A program made the position numbers and the translations under genes. The notes beneath the pieces were generated by a model, which had not been told where the DNA came from, searched no databases, and saw nothing but the letters and a program-made list of their open reading frames with translations. A stretch of 53,533 nucleotides of DNA from Anaerolineae bacterium (lineage in GTDB: Bacteria > Chloroflexota > Anaerolineae > J036 > Brachytrichaceae), in NCBI GenBank assembly GCA_947476335.1, contig CANJQH010000018.1, forward strand, positions 1-53,533. Direction: 5' to 3'. Below, piece after piece: positions 1 to 6,786 of the stretch (position 1 is its first letter; each line of letters begins with the position of its first letter).

Positions 1-107
1 ATCGCTGCATCCGCCATCTCGTATTGCTGATTGTTATTCGGCTTGCGCCGATCCGGCAAGCTGGCCCATCGCCCCTGCAACTGTTTTATGACTGCATCGA
101 GTTTCAT
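1..107 (-). CDS. Probable transposase, N-terminal fragment (continues beyond the window)
   Basis: An open frame starts with ATG at 107 and runs off the left edge. Its 35 visible residues begin MKLDAVIKQLQGRWASLPD, followed by RRKPNNNQQYEMADAA. This resembles from memory the N-terminus of a DDE transposase group whose members start with a short helical segment, then 'PDxRxxxNxQYxMxDAxLSAFSVFF'. I see only the first part, so the catalytic residues cannot be checked. It lies directly downstream of an SGNH gene that looks C-terminally cut, which fits insertion of an IS there. Assignment to a family is from recollection and is uncertain. Confidence 0.45.
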   Translation of the reverse strand, partial: MKLDAVIKQLQGRWASLPDRRKPNNNQQYEMADAA

Positions 108-130
108 CACCCTCTATCTTCGCCCACCTT

Positions 131-697
131 TCAGATTGAGAATTGCTGGATCCGCTGAAGTGCGTTGGAATTGTTGTTGACGATACTCTGGGCGAAGCCA
201 AGATGAGCAGGAAAAGATCCCAGCGTTATGAACCAGAGAATCATGTCCGGTTCGTACTGCATACTTTTTTCGATCAGGAGTAGATCTTTTTTTAGAGATT
301 GACCAGGGTAACCGAGACTGTAGAAAATAATGCGTCGTCCATCTGGACTGCGAAGGGCGTCCGTATTCAGTTGTGCGGCGAGTGTGTCTTTTGCAGGCAG
401 TCCGAGTCCGTAGACCTGAGAATCTCCGATCAGAACGACACGAAATTCATCTTCGTGTTTGGGTTGCGCTATTTTGTGGGACGCGAAAATCATATCGAGA
501 TTAGTAATATCTGTCTTTTGATTTCGAAATCCGAAATGAAATGGCGGTCGTATGCGCCCAGGAAAAATGTGGTTGTAAAGCGTCAGCTGTGCGATCTGCG
601 GCATCGGATCGACTGCGGCGAAGATCATGTTCGCAGCGATAAAAAAAATCAATGTGCGCAGTGCGAGAGAGGTGAGGTCATGGCGAGTGCGGATCAT
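131..697 (-). CDS. SGNH/GDSL-type hydrolase-like protein, probably C-terminally truncated
   Basis: The 188-residue product has one N-terminal membrane segment (LRTLIFFIAANMIFAAV) and then an SGNH block I motif, VVLIGDSQVYGLGL, whose GDS serine would be the nucleophile. A YSLGYPGQS stretch follows where the second block is expected. The block with the catalytic Asp-x-x-His is absent, because the frame ends soon after 'SNALQRIQQFSI'. Such membrane-anchored SGNH proteins commonly pair with MBOAT acyltransferases to O-acylate or deacylate surface glycans. This one starts 24 bp after the MBOAT stop on the same strand. ATG at 697 is preferred because it puts the membrane helix near the N-terminus. 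A transposase-like frame begins just past the stop, so disruption is likely. Confidence 0.6.
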   Translation of the reverse strand: MIRTRHDLTSLALRTLIFFIAANMIFAAVDPMPQIAQLTLYNHIFPGRIRPPFHFGFRNQKTDITNLDMIFASHKIAQPKHEDEFRVVLIGDSQVYGLGLPAKDTLAAQLNTDALRSPDGRRIIFYSLGYPGQSLKKDLLLIEKSMQYEPDMILWFITLGSFPAHLGFAQSIVNNNSNALQRIQQFSI

Positions 698-720
698 GTC
701 GAAGTCGACTTGGCAGAAGC

Positions 721-2118
721 TCAGCCGATGCCGAATAGCTTGCGGAAGACGAGGAGCGACATCGACGGATTCGGCAGGGCGAACCATACCCAGCCGAGCG
801 TGACATAGTGAAAAGTAACGAACGCGCCCACGATGTTGGCTGTGCGCTGTAATCCAAGGCGTTCTTCAGGAATCGCCAGGCGGCGCCGTGCAAATTCATT
901 CCAGCGATTGTGAAGAAACAGGCCGATGCCGTGCCACAACCCCCAGACTGCGAAATTCATTGACACACCGTGCCACAGGCCGATCAGCAGCATTGTGCTG
1001 ACCTGAGCCGTTGCGATGATCACCGCCGGCGAAAGTTCGCGTCGTCGCAGCGCGCGCGCCAGCGGATTGAAGTAGTACGCGCGAATCCATTGAGTCAGTG
1101 ACATGTGCCAGCGATGCCAGAATTGCGTTAGGTTTGGGGCAAAGTATGGATTGGCGAAATTTTCCGGCAACCGGATTCCAAGACAGCGCGCTGCACCGAT
1201 GGCCATGTCGGAATAGCCGGCGAAGTCGAAGAAAATCTGGAGAGCATAGGCGTATGCCACGACCCACGTCGGAATCCCTGCGTGCACATGCGGGGCGTTG
1301 ATCGGGTGCAACGCCATCATCGCCAGCGTGTCGGCGAAGATGAACTTCTTGAGCGATCCGATTGCGATGCGCTGCATGCCGGCGACGAAGTCCGGAATAT
1401 TCACGACCCACGTCGCGCGCAGATCGCTCACGAATCGTTCTGCGCGCTCGATCGGACCAGCGATCAGCGCGGGTGCGAAAACCACGTACGTCACGAACTC
1501 GCTTAACGACATGGCTGGTAATCGTCCGGCGGAGGCGTCGCGCAGTGTGCCGATCAGGCGAAATGCAATGTATGAGAATCCGAGCCAGCTGAAATTGTTC
1601 ACGGTGCCGGCGCCGATGCCGAGGATGGCGGAGATTCGCTGCAGCAGCGCCGTATCTTTCACCAGGAAAAGCAATGTGATCAGCAGAGCGATGGAAGCGC
1701 CAATGAATACTTTCCTGCGTTCCAGAATTCTGCGCAGGCTGATTCGTGCACAGACGCCGATGCCGGCGCATGTGAGTATGCCCCCCGCACTCATGGCGAT
1801 CAAAAATATCCATGAGCGATTGCGTATTTCGGGTGCCAGCTGTACGACGGCGAACAGAAGCAGGATTACGATGATCGTGCCTACTTCGCTCCATCGTGGC
1901 ACGTTCGCGGGTGGACGCAGAATTGCATGAGTGGCCAGCGTGATGAACAACGTGGCGCACGGGAGTAGGAAGTTCGATATATTCCCGCTGAGCTTCGGCT
2001 GCAGTGCGAAGAGAGCAGCGATGCTGAGGACGAAAAGACCGCTGTTGCGCAGCGCCGTGTGCGAAGACGCGCACGCGATGTGCGTCCATGGCCATTGTGA
2101 ACTCGTCAGTGTCGACAT
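721..2118 (-). CDS. MBOAT family O-acyltransferase (AlgI/DltB-like)
   Basis: A 465-residue polytopic membrane protein of the MBOAT family, which moves acyl groups across the membrane onto polysaccharides or other acceptors. Visible hallmarks are 'FFDFAGYSDMAIGAARCLGIRLPENF', 'FWHRWHMSLTQWIRAYYFNPL' and 'GLWHGVSMNFAVWGLWHG', the last containing the conserved membrane-embedded histidine. Length fits AlgI-type proteins. The start at 2118 is supported by GGAGG 6 nt upstream; this ATG overlaps the stop of a small upstream ORF as TGATG. The SGNH-like gene follows, so the pair probably modifies an exported glycan. The acceptor and acyl donor cannot be told from sequence. Confidence 0.88.
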   Translation of the reverse strand: MSTLTSSQWPWTHIACASSHTALRNSGLFVLSIAALFALQPKLSGNISNFLLPCATLFITLATHAILRPPANVPRWSEVGTIIVILLLFAVVQLAPEIRNRSWIFLIAMSAGGILTCAGIGVCARISLRRILERRKVFIGASIALLITLLFLVKDTALLQRISAILGIGAGTVNNFSWLGFSYIAFRLIGTLRDASAGRLPAMSLSEFVTYVVFAPALIAGPIERAERFVSDLRATWVVNIPDFVAGMQRIAIGSLKKFIFADTLAMMALHPINAPHVHAGIPTWVVAYAYALQIFFDFAGYSDMAIGAARCLGIRLPENFANPYFAPNLTQFWHRWHMSLTQWIRAYYFNPLARALRRRELSPAVIIATAQVSTMLLIGLWHGVSMNFAVWGLWHGIGLFLHNRWNEFARRRLAIPEERLGLQRTANIVGAFVTFHYVTLGWVWFALPNPSMSLLVFRKLFGIG

Positions 2119-2237
2119 CAAAATCCTCCGTACACCCATGTCGGTGACGTATCTGCTGTGACGATGATCAGCGCCAGGATCAACATGCACAGCAGAAGTG
2201 CAGTCAGGTTCATTTTCGAAAATATTTTTCGCAACAT
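2118..2237 (-). CDS. Small single-pass membrane protein coupled to the MBOAT gene
   Basis: A 39-codon ORF starts at ATG 2237 (an internal ATG at 2213 is also possible). It encodes a basic start (MLRKIFSKMN), a hydrophobic stretch of about 19 residues rich in Leu and Ile, and a short polar tail ending SPTWVYGGF. Its TGA stop overlaps the ATG of the MBOAT gene as TGATG, a layout typical of translational coupling. An AGGGA sequence lies about 10 nt before ATG 2237. No homologue is recalled. It could be a small partner or scaffold of the acyltransferase, or simply a leader ORF that controls its translation. Confidence 0.55.
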   Translation of the reverse strand: MLRKIFSKMNLTALLLCMLILALIIVTADTSPTWVYGGF

Positions 2238-2295
2238 TAGGCTGTATTCCCTGAGATGTGTCGGGTGTCGAAAATCACAACATACTACGGCATTT

Positions 2296-2406
2296 GTAAC
2301 TACTCAGGCCCAAATCAGATTTCCTGCGAAACACACTATTCTCTCCCCCTTCGGGATGAGGAATAGTGCGTTTCGCGATGGAAAATAGAGCGGCCTGAGC
2401 AGGTAC
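2296..2406. mobile_element. Family A hairpin element, copy A1 (degenerate)
   Basis: The left end GTAACTACTCAGGCCC is intact; the right end GGCCTGAGCAGGTAC has changes. The core is the family hairpin CGAAACACACTATTCTCTCC with an imperfect second arm. I see no matching 8-bp flanks, so this looks like an old copy. It lies 18 bp upstream of the marR -35 box. Confidence 0.75.
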
Positions 2407-2423
2407 AAATTTTTACACTGGGG

Positions 2424-2463
2424 TTGACATTACGAGGTGTACAAATATAGTTAGCCCACTAAC
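2424..2463 (+). promoter_or_regulatory. marR promoter with TTAG-N4-CTAA operator
   Basis: TTGACA (2424-2429) and TATAGT (2446-2451) are separated by 16 bp. The inverted repeat TTAG-CCCA-CTAA (2451-2462, extended by G and C to 2450-2463) overlaps the -10 box and ends one base before the marR start codon. The transcript would be nearly leaderless. The same TTAG-N4-CTAA palindrome is found in front of the reductase gene at 3129-3140, so it is a good candidate for the MarR binding site. Confidence 0.6.
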
Positions 2464-2464
2464 A

Positions 2465-2908
2465 ATGTCTTCAAAATTGCCGATCACTTCTGCGGTCAGT
2501 TACACGCTCGTGCGCGTGGCCAGGCTCTATCGTGCGCACTCGGAGGCGCTGTTGCGCGCACATGATCTGCATCCGGGACAGGAAATGTTTCTGATGTCGC
2601 TTTGGCAGGAGGAGGGTGCAACGCAGACGGATCTTGCTGCGGAACTTCATGTCCAGCCCGCGACGTTGACCAACATGCTCAACCGTCTGACTGAAGTAGG
2701 CATGATCGAACGGCGTCCGGACCTAGCGGATGGACGTGTATGGCGCATCTACTTCACGCCGATGGGGCGCGCAACTTTTGAGAATCTGCGTGCTGTATGG
2801 AACGAGATGGAGCTCTATGTTACCGCAGGAATGACGGCGAATGAAAAGCGCAGCCTGCAACAGCTGCTGGCGCGCGTCGAGCACAATTTGCACACACGAC
2901 AACTGTAA
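2465..2908 (+). CDS. MarR family winged-helix transcriptional regulator
   Basis: 147 residues with the MarR layout: an N-terminal dimerisation helix (VARLYRAHSEALLRAHDLHPGQ), a winged helix-turn-helix (ATQTDLAAELHVQPATLTNMLNRLTEVGMIERRPDLADGRVWRIYFTPMGR, about residues 55-110, with the family 'D.R...v.lT..G' wing), and a C-terminal helix. The ATG at 2465 sits 2 nt after a palindrome, so the gene is probably autorepressed. The next gene on the same strand is an NAD(P)-binding reductase with the same palindrome at its promoter; this pairing is typical for MarR proteins that sense reactive or phenolic compounds. The ligand is unknown. Confidence 0.88.
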   Translation: MSSKLPITSAVSYTLVRVARLYRAHSEALLRAHDLHPGQEMFLMSLWQEEGATQTDLAAELHVQPATLTNMLNRLTEVGMIERRPDLADGRVWRIYFTPMGRATFENLRAVWNEMELYVTAGMTANEKRSLQQLLARVEHNLHTRQL

Positions 2909-2964
2909 ATGACCCGACTTTCCGCCTTGCCTCAGCACCCGCCGGAATCACCACCTGGCTCTAT

Positions 2965-3034
2965 TTGCAGGAGATTTGCAGAAGATCTGCAGAAGATCTG
3001 CAGAAGATCTGCAGAAGATCTGCAGAAGATCTGC
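2965..3034. repeat. 11-bp tandem repeat (GCAGAAGATCT units)
   Basis: About six head-to-tail copies of an 11-bp unit, GCAGAAGATCT; the first one or two are imperfect (GCAGGAGATTT) and the later four to five identical. One unit is about one helical turn, so copies face the same side of DNA. It lies between marR and the reductase gene. Confidence 0.85.
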
Positions 3035-3094
3035 GATGCGGTTCGGGGGCAAGCATGAAACGTCGTAATAGTCCAAGTCGCAATCTTCAACGCA

Positions 3095-3140
3095 TTGCCT
3101 CGATCCGTTCGTAGGCATAAAAATTAAATTAGCTTGCTAA
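3095..3140 (+). promoter_or_regulatory. Promoter and TTAG-N4-CTAA operator of the reductase gene
   Basis: A TTGCCT box (3095-3100) and TAAAAA (3118-3123) are 17 bp apart. The palindrome TTAG-CTTG-CTAA (3129-3140) falls at the expected transcription start. Its arms and 4-bp spacer length match the site in front of marR, so joint control by that regulator is likely. Confidence 0.5.
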
Positions 3141-3157
3141 GGAAAATTAATTTTTAC

Positions 3158-3787
3158 ATGAAAATTACACTGTTTGGTGCCACCGGCCGTACCGGCCGAC
3201 AAATCCTCAGTCAGGCGCTTGCGGAGGGTCACCTTGTGACGGCCGTCGTCCGCAGCCCGCGCGCGGTGTTCGAGCCGCATCCACAGATGCAAATTGCCGT
3301 TGCTGCGTTCGACGATCAGGTTGCTGTGCGCGCAGCCATGCACGGCTGTGACGCGGTGCTGTCTGCCGTTGGTGCACCGTTAAGTCGCGCTGTCACGAGT
3401 GTGCACGAGGATAGCGCACGTGCGATCCTGCGTGTGATGCAGGCTGAGACAATCCGCCGATTGGTCGTCGTATCTTCGGGCGGCACCAATCCACAGCATG
3501 ACCCCAACCTGCCTTTTGTGTTCGAGCAGGTTTTCAAACGCCTGTTCATCAACATTTATCACGATCAGATCCGCATGGAGCAGCACATCATGGCCAGCGA
3601 TCGCGATTGGACCATCATCAGGCCGCCTCAATTGACGGACGATGTGCTCGACACACGCTATCGAACCGCCGAGGCATATGCCATTGCAGGAGGAAACAGT
3701 GTTAGTCGTGCTGACGTTGCTCATCTGATGCTGCGTGTGTTGGATGATCCGAGCGCCTATCGCAAGGCATATGCGATCGCGCGCTAA
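3158..3787 (+). CDS. NAD(P)-binding atypical SDR (NmrA/YwnB-like)
   Basis: A 209-residue Rossmann-fold protein starting MKITLFGATGRTGRQIL, with the glycine motif GATGRTG at residues 7-13 that binds NAD(P). 'VVRSPRAV', 'DAVLSAVGAP' and 'VVVSSGG' follow in the order seen in atypical short-chain dehydrogenases of the NAD(P)H-binding (PF13460) group. ATG 3158 is chosen because it places the dinucleotide motif at the usual distance; a TTG at 3134 would overlap the operator. The stop codon TAA at 3785-3787 is partly provided by hairpin element B1; before insertion it would have read TAG. Likely role: redox or stress-related reduction under MarR control; the substrate is unknown. Confidence 0.8.
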   Translation: MKITLFGATGRTGRQILSQALAEGHLVTAVVRSPRAVFEPHPQMQIAVAAFDDQVAVRAAMHGCDAVLSAVGAPLSRAVTSVHEDSARAILRVMQAETIRRLVVVSSGGTNPQHDPNLPFVFEQVFKRLFINIYHDQIRMEQHIMASDRDWTIIRPPQLTDDVLDTRYRTAEAYAIAGGNSVSRADVAHLMLRVLDDPSAYRKAYAIAR

Positions 3788-3878
3788 GTTCCTGTCCATA
3801 AGTGTTGTCCGGCAGATTCGCCTCCCCCGCTTTGCGGGGGAGGCGAATCTGCCGCCAGAACTTTTGGCGACTCACTTA
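3785..3878. mobile_element. Family B hairpin element, copy B1 (90 bp plus TA flanks)
   Basis: The element AGTTCCTGTCCATAAG...GGCGACTCACT (3787-3876) is flanked by TA on both sides. Its core is a perfect palindrome, CAGATTCGCCTCCCCCGC-TTT-inverse. Removing the element and one TA restores GCGC-TAG-CACC, a CTAG target whose TAG was the stop codon of the upstream gene. Confidence 0.85.
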
Positions 3879-3942
3879 GCACCGGCGCTGCAGATCGATG
3901 TGCAAGGCGCTGCCGTGTTTCGCTGGCTGTGTGCTGTGGAAA

Positions 3943-3981
3943 AACAACAACCGCCCGAAAATTTTTCGGGCGGTTGTTGTT
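3943..3981. terminator. Bidirectional intrinsic terminator downstream of tRNA-Asp
   Basis: The hairpin AACAACAACCGCCCGAAAA / TTTTCGGGCGGTTGTTGTT has 19-bp arms with A-rich and T-rich sides. It begins directly after the tRNA 3' end on the minus strand, so it can end tRNA transcription and, on plus, transcription from the reductase gene. Confidence 0.75.
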
Positions 3982-3982
3982 A

Positions 3983-4056
3983 CGGACGCGACGGGATTCG
4001 AACCCGCGGTCTCTGCCTTGACAGGGCAGCGTGTTAGGCCTCTACACCACGCATCC
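3983..4056 (-). tRNA. tRNA-Asp(GTC)
   Basis: The minus strand folds into a complete cloverleaf: acceptor GGATGCG/CGCGTCC, D stem GTGT/ACAC, anticodon arm CTGCC-CTGTCAA-GGCAG with anticodon GTC, T arm GCGGG-TTCGAAT-CCCGT, and discriminator G, as expected for tRNA-Asp. CCA is not encoded. Confidence 0.95.
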
Positions 4057-4210
4057 TTAACTCCTTACCCTCTGAATATATCACCTTCCAACGAAGAATG
4101 CAAGAGGTAAATTTTCGATTTAAGGCAGATTTGAGACGATTACTCATGTCGGTCGGCCCTATTTATTTTCGCTACAAAACACGTATTTTGTAGTGGAAAT
4201 AACGATCCAG

Positions 4211-4503
4211 TAGTGCGTCCAGGCAAAACTTGCGGGTCCCACTAAACATCCTGATATCGGCGCTGCGCCGTTGCCAGGGCCGCGCCTACAGCACAAACCC
4301 TGGCTGAATCGAAGTACGCCCTTTCAAGGCTGAAAAAGCACCAAAGGCGCGACGCAGTCCTAGCCCAGACCATCGGTCTGGGATGCACAACCGCACCCGT
4401 GGGAAATTGCTGCGTCGCAATGTGGGCGCAATATGGGCGCAATGTGGGTTGTAGGCAAGGTTCGCACAGGGCGGACGCACACAAGTTTTGCCTGGACGCA
4501 CTA
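4211..4503. mobile_element. Element D: 293-bp miniature element with perfect 20-bp inverted ends
   Basis: The ends GTGCGTCCAGGCAAAACTTG (4213-4232) and the exact inverse (4482-4501) are each bordered by TA (4211-4212, 4502-4503). The interior has no convincing gene. TA duplication plus matching ends identifies a non-autonomous element of the IS630/Tc1-mariner type. Two bases later a second, unrelated TA-flanked element (B2) begins. The reconstructed empty site is AACGATCCAGTAGTAGGGCA. Confidence 0.75.
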
Positions 4504-4504
4504 G

Positions 4505-4539
4505 TAAGTTCCTGTCCATAAGTTCTGGCGACTCACTTA
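4505..4539. mobile_element. Family B element, copy B2 (31-bp internal deletion form)
   Basis: Only the two ends of the family remain: AGTTCCTGTCCATAAG joined to TTCTGGCGACTCACT (4507-4537), between TA pairs. The whole central hairpin is missing. Its right TA supplies the TAA stop of metW on the minus strand; without the element metW would run two codons further, to TAC TAG. Confidence 0.75.
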
Positions 4540-5136
4540 GGGCAGGGTAGTGACCCTTCGCGCCAGCAAATAAATGGCGGTTTGTGCCATGAGGCTTGGA
4601 AGAGGGCTGACGCTGTGGTGATTGGCGACGAATTCGGCGCGTTGGACGGTGGCGCCGAGGTGTAGTGCGAAGGACTCGAACTGGGCGAGGGTGATGGCGC
4701 GGAAGGGAGGGTCGTCGGAGGCGAGGCTGGCGCCAAAGCCGTCGCCGCGGAGCATGCGCAGGCGGGTGCGCCAGTAGCCGGCGTTGTCGAAGCTGACGAC
4801 GGCGAGGCGGCCGACGCGCAGCATTTCGCGCAGCACGGTTTCAGGGCGGCCGAGGTAGGCGAGCGTCTGGCTGAGGATGATGGCATCGAAAGCGCCGTCG
4901 GGGTAATCGGCGAGGCCTTCCTCGATGTTGCCCTGGCGGACGGAGAGGCCGCGGGTGATGCAGGTGCGCACGGCGGCTTCGTTCAGCTCGACGCCGCGCG
5001 CCGTCACGTGATTCTTTTGCACGAGCAGCGAGAGCAGTGCGCCATCGCCGCAGCCGAGGTCGAGCACCTTGGCGTCGCGCGGGATCAGGTCAATGATGGC
5101 GTTCAGGTCGGCGCGGTCGGGGGCGTGGTTGAGCAT
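4537..5136 (-). CDS. metW: Methionine biosynthesis protein MetW
   Basis: 199 residues with a class I methyltransferase fold: SAM-binding motif VLDLGCGDGALLSLL near residues 25-38, then 'GVELNEAAVRTCITRGLSVRQGNIEEGLADYPDGAFDAIILSQTLAYL', the characteristic MetW sequence. MetW works together with MetX in homoserine O-acylation in several bacteria. It follows metX with a 15-bp gap, the usual metX-metW arrangement, as the last gene of the riboswitch-controlled operon. Its stop codon TAA lies inside hairpin element B2, so the C-terminus has been slightly shortened by that insertion. Confidence 0.92.
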   Translation of the reverse strand: MLNHAPDRADLNAIIDLIPRDAKVLDLGCGDGALLSLLVQKNHVTARGVELNEAAVRTCITRGLSVRQGNIEEGLADYPDGAFDAIILSQTLAYLGRPETVLREMLRVGRLAVVSFDNAGYWRTRLRMLRGDGFGASLASDDPPFRAITLAQFESFALHLGATVQRAEFVANHHSVSPLPSLMAQTAIYLLARRVTTLP

Positions 5137-5151
5137 GATAGTGCGCAGGGA

Positions 5152-6255
5152 TCAGGCGCGGCGCAGAAAGTCGCGCGCGAGTTCGGCGAGTCTGTCGGTT
5201 TCCAACAAAAAAGCGTCGTGGCCGTAATTGCTGTCGATATCGACGTAAGTGACGTCGATGCCGTTCTGGAGCAGGGCGCGTACCAGTTCTTTCGACTGCC
5301 AGCTTGGGTAGAGCCAGTCCGAGGTGTAGCTGAGGACAAGAAAGCGCGCGGTGACATTGCGGAAGGCGTGGGCGAGCGAGGGCAGTCCGTAGGACATGTC
5401 GAAGTAGTCCATGGCCTTGCTGAGATATAGAAAACTATTTGCGTCGAAGCGCTTGGTGAAGGATTCGCCGCGGTAGCGCAGGTAGCTTTCGACCTCGAAT
5501 TCGGTGTCGAAGGTGTAACCGTAGCGGCCGGAGGTGCGCAGGCGGCGGCCAAACTTTTCGCGCATCGATTCGTCGCTGAGAAAAGTAATGTGGCCGATCA
5601 TGCGGGCGACGGCGAGGCCGGCGTTGGGCGGTGTGCGGTCGGGGCCGTAATAATCGCCGTGGTTCCAGTTCGGATCTGCGTAGATGGCCTGGCGCGGCAC
5701 CTCGTTGAGCGCGATGGTCTGCGGGGAGAGGCGGGCTGTGCTGGCGAGGACGATGGTGGAGCGCACCTTGTTCGGATACGAGACCGTCCATTGCAGGGCC
5801 TGCATGCCGCCCATGGAGCCGCCGGCGACGCTCAGCAGCGTGTCGATGCCGAGGTGATCGAGCAGCATGCGCTGAGCGTCGACCATATCTGGAATCGTGA
5901 GCATGGGGAAGGTGAGGCCGTAGGGTTTGCCGGTCTTCGGATCGATCGAGGCTGGGCCGGTGCTGCCGCTGCAGCCGCCGAGCACGTTGGAACAGATGAT
6001 GAAGTAACGATCGGTGTCGAAGGCCTTGCCGGGGCCGACGGCGTCGTCCCACCAGCCGGGCTTGTCGTCGTCGGGCGCGTAATGGCCGGCGAGGTGGGCA
6101 TCGCCACTCCAGGCGTGGCAGACCAGAATGGCGTTGCTGCGGTCAGCGTTCAGTTCGCCGTAGGTTTCGTAGGCGAGGGTGAACGGACCGAAGGCGGCGC
6201 CGCTCTGGAGCTGGAGATCCCAGGGGGAGTGGAAGAAGCGGGAAGTTGTGAGCAT
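5152..6255 (-). CDS. metX: Homoserine O-acetyltransferase
   Basis: A 367-residue alpha/beta-hydrolase of the MetX family that activates homoserine, most likely with acetyl-CoA, to feed MetY. Family marks: '[28 protein letters not shown]', '[18 protein letters not shown]', the nucleophile elbow [12 protein letters not shown] and the C-terminal catalytic '[11 protein letters not shown]' histidine. Pairing with metY supports acetyl rather than succinyl transfer, but MetX proteins can use either and sequence alone does not settle it. It lies in the order metY - broken S23 gene - metX - metW behind a SAM riboswitch. Confidence 0.93.
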   Translation of the reverse strand: MLTTSRFFHSPWDLQLQSGAAFGPFTLAYETYGELNADRSNAILVCHAWSGDAHLAGHYAPDDDKPGWWDDAVGPGKAFDTDRYFIICSNVLGGCSGSTGPASIDPKTGKPYGLTFPMLTIPDMVDAQRMLLDHLGIDTLLSVAGGSMGGMQALQWTVSYPNKVRSTIVLASTARLSPQTIALNEVPRQAIYADPNWNHGDYYGPDRTPPNAGLAVARMIGHITFLSDESMREKFGRRLRTSGRYGYTFDTEFEVESYLRYRGESFTKRFDANSFLYLSKAMDYFDMSYGLPSLAHAFRNVTARFLVLSYTSDWLYPSWQSKELVRALLQNGIDVTYVDIDSNYGHDAFLLETDRLAELARDFLRRA

Positions 6256-6266
6256 CCGAAGCAGAG

Positions 6267-6297
6267 TGGATAGTTATAGTGGATAGTAGATAGTGTG
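6267..6297. repeat. GATAGT-type simple repeat, left of the S23 gene
   Basis: A run based on ATAGTGGATAGTAGATAGTG. An inverted counterpart (TATCACTATCTACTATCAC) lies at 6768-6787, so the S23 pseudogene is bracketed by inverted low-complexity sequence. Confidence 0.55.
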
Positions 6298-6314
6298 AGC
6301 GGTTAGTAAGTGCG

Positions 6315-6738
6315 CTATCTATAGGTCGATGAAATCAGGCCTCGCAACATGCGGCGGATTTCAATCACGGACCTGCACAGGCGGAGTGACTCTTCTTCAG
6401 CCATGAACTTCAGTCTAGCGGAAATGATCAATTGGGTTTCGAGTTCGCCAGCTGACCCTAAGTTCCTGTCCATAAGTTTTGTCCGGCAGAACTTTTGGCG
6501 ACTCACTTAGGGAGATGGACAAAAACTGATGAAACTCAGCCGCGGATGCTCTGCTCTGTCCCTCGGCAATGTTCGATGAAATCGATACCGCCGCACGTTG
6601 CATCTGCGAAATCAGTCCGTACTGCTCACGATTTGGAAAGATTGCAGTAACAGCATAGACCTGCGTTACCAGGTCTATGCTCTTCTGCCAGACGATCAGA
6701 TCTTTGTAGTCTCGAATTCCAGTCTGTTGTGTATCCAT
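6315..6738 (-). pseudogene. Four-helix-bundle (S23/IVP family) gene, disrupted by a family B element
   Basis: The 5' part (from ATG 6738) reads MDTQQTGIRDYKDLIVWQ, then helices with 'RAAVSISSNIAEGQSR' and 'FHQFLSIS', diagnostic of the S23 four-helix-bundle family. The 3' part, in another frame after 6459, reads GSAGELETQLIISARLKFM, the family's final helix. The 47-bp element B4 lies exactly between them; taking it out with one TA gives TCC CTA GGG TCA (S-L-G-S) and one continuous protein of about 125 residues. The current frame runs through the element into about 20 foreign residues and stops at 6415. Such genes are known from 23S rRNA intervening sequences and as free ORFs; function is unclear. 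It sits as an intruder between metY and metX. Confidence 0.85.
6459..6509. mobile_element. Family B element, copy B4 (47-bp deletion form) inside the S23 gene
   Basis: AGTTCCTGTCC...CCGGCAGA joined to ACTTTTGGCGACTCACT (6461-6507), flanked by TA. The loss of 43 bp lies between two CAGA direct repeats of the full-length form. The empty site is CCCTAGGG, again CTAG. Confidence 0.85.
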
Positions 6739-6786
6739 CCGAAAGCTTAGGGGCTTATCGGCTGTTGCTATCACTATCTACTATCA

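Noticed and set aside
896..2095. Long open frame of about 400 codons on minus, overlapping the MBOAT gene
   Set aside because: It is the shifted frame of the MBOAT gene; the product is Arg/His-rich without any recognisable motif, as expected from GC-rich out-of-frame translation.
2984..3034. Repeated GCAGAAGATCT as a possible CRISPR array
   Set aside because: The units are 11 bp, directly contiguous, without spacers; it is a simple tandem repeat.
3735..4110. Two short frames on plus over the reductase end, element B1 and the tRNA
   Set aside because: Their sequences include the antisense of tRNA-Asp (GFEPAVSAL-type peptides arise from tRNA); they are artefacts.
4242..4519. Two frames of about 80 codons within element D
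   Set aside because: They have no start signal, low-complexity content and begin inside the terminal repeat or in element B2; no transposase motif is present.
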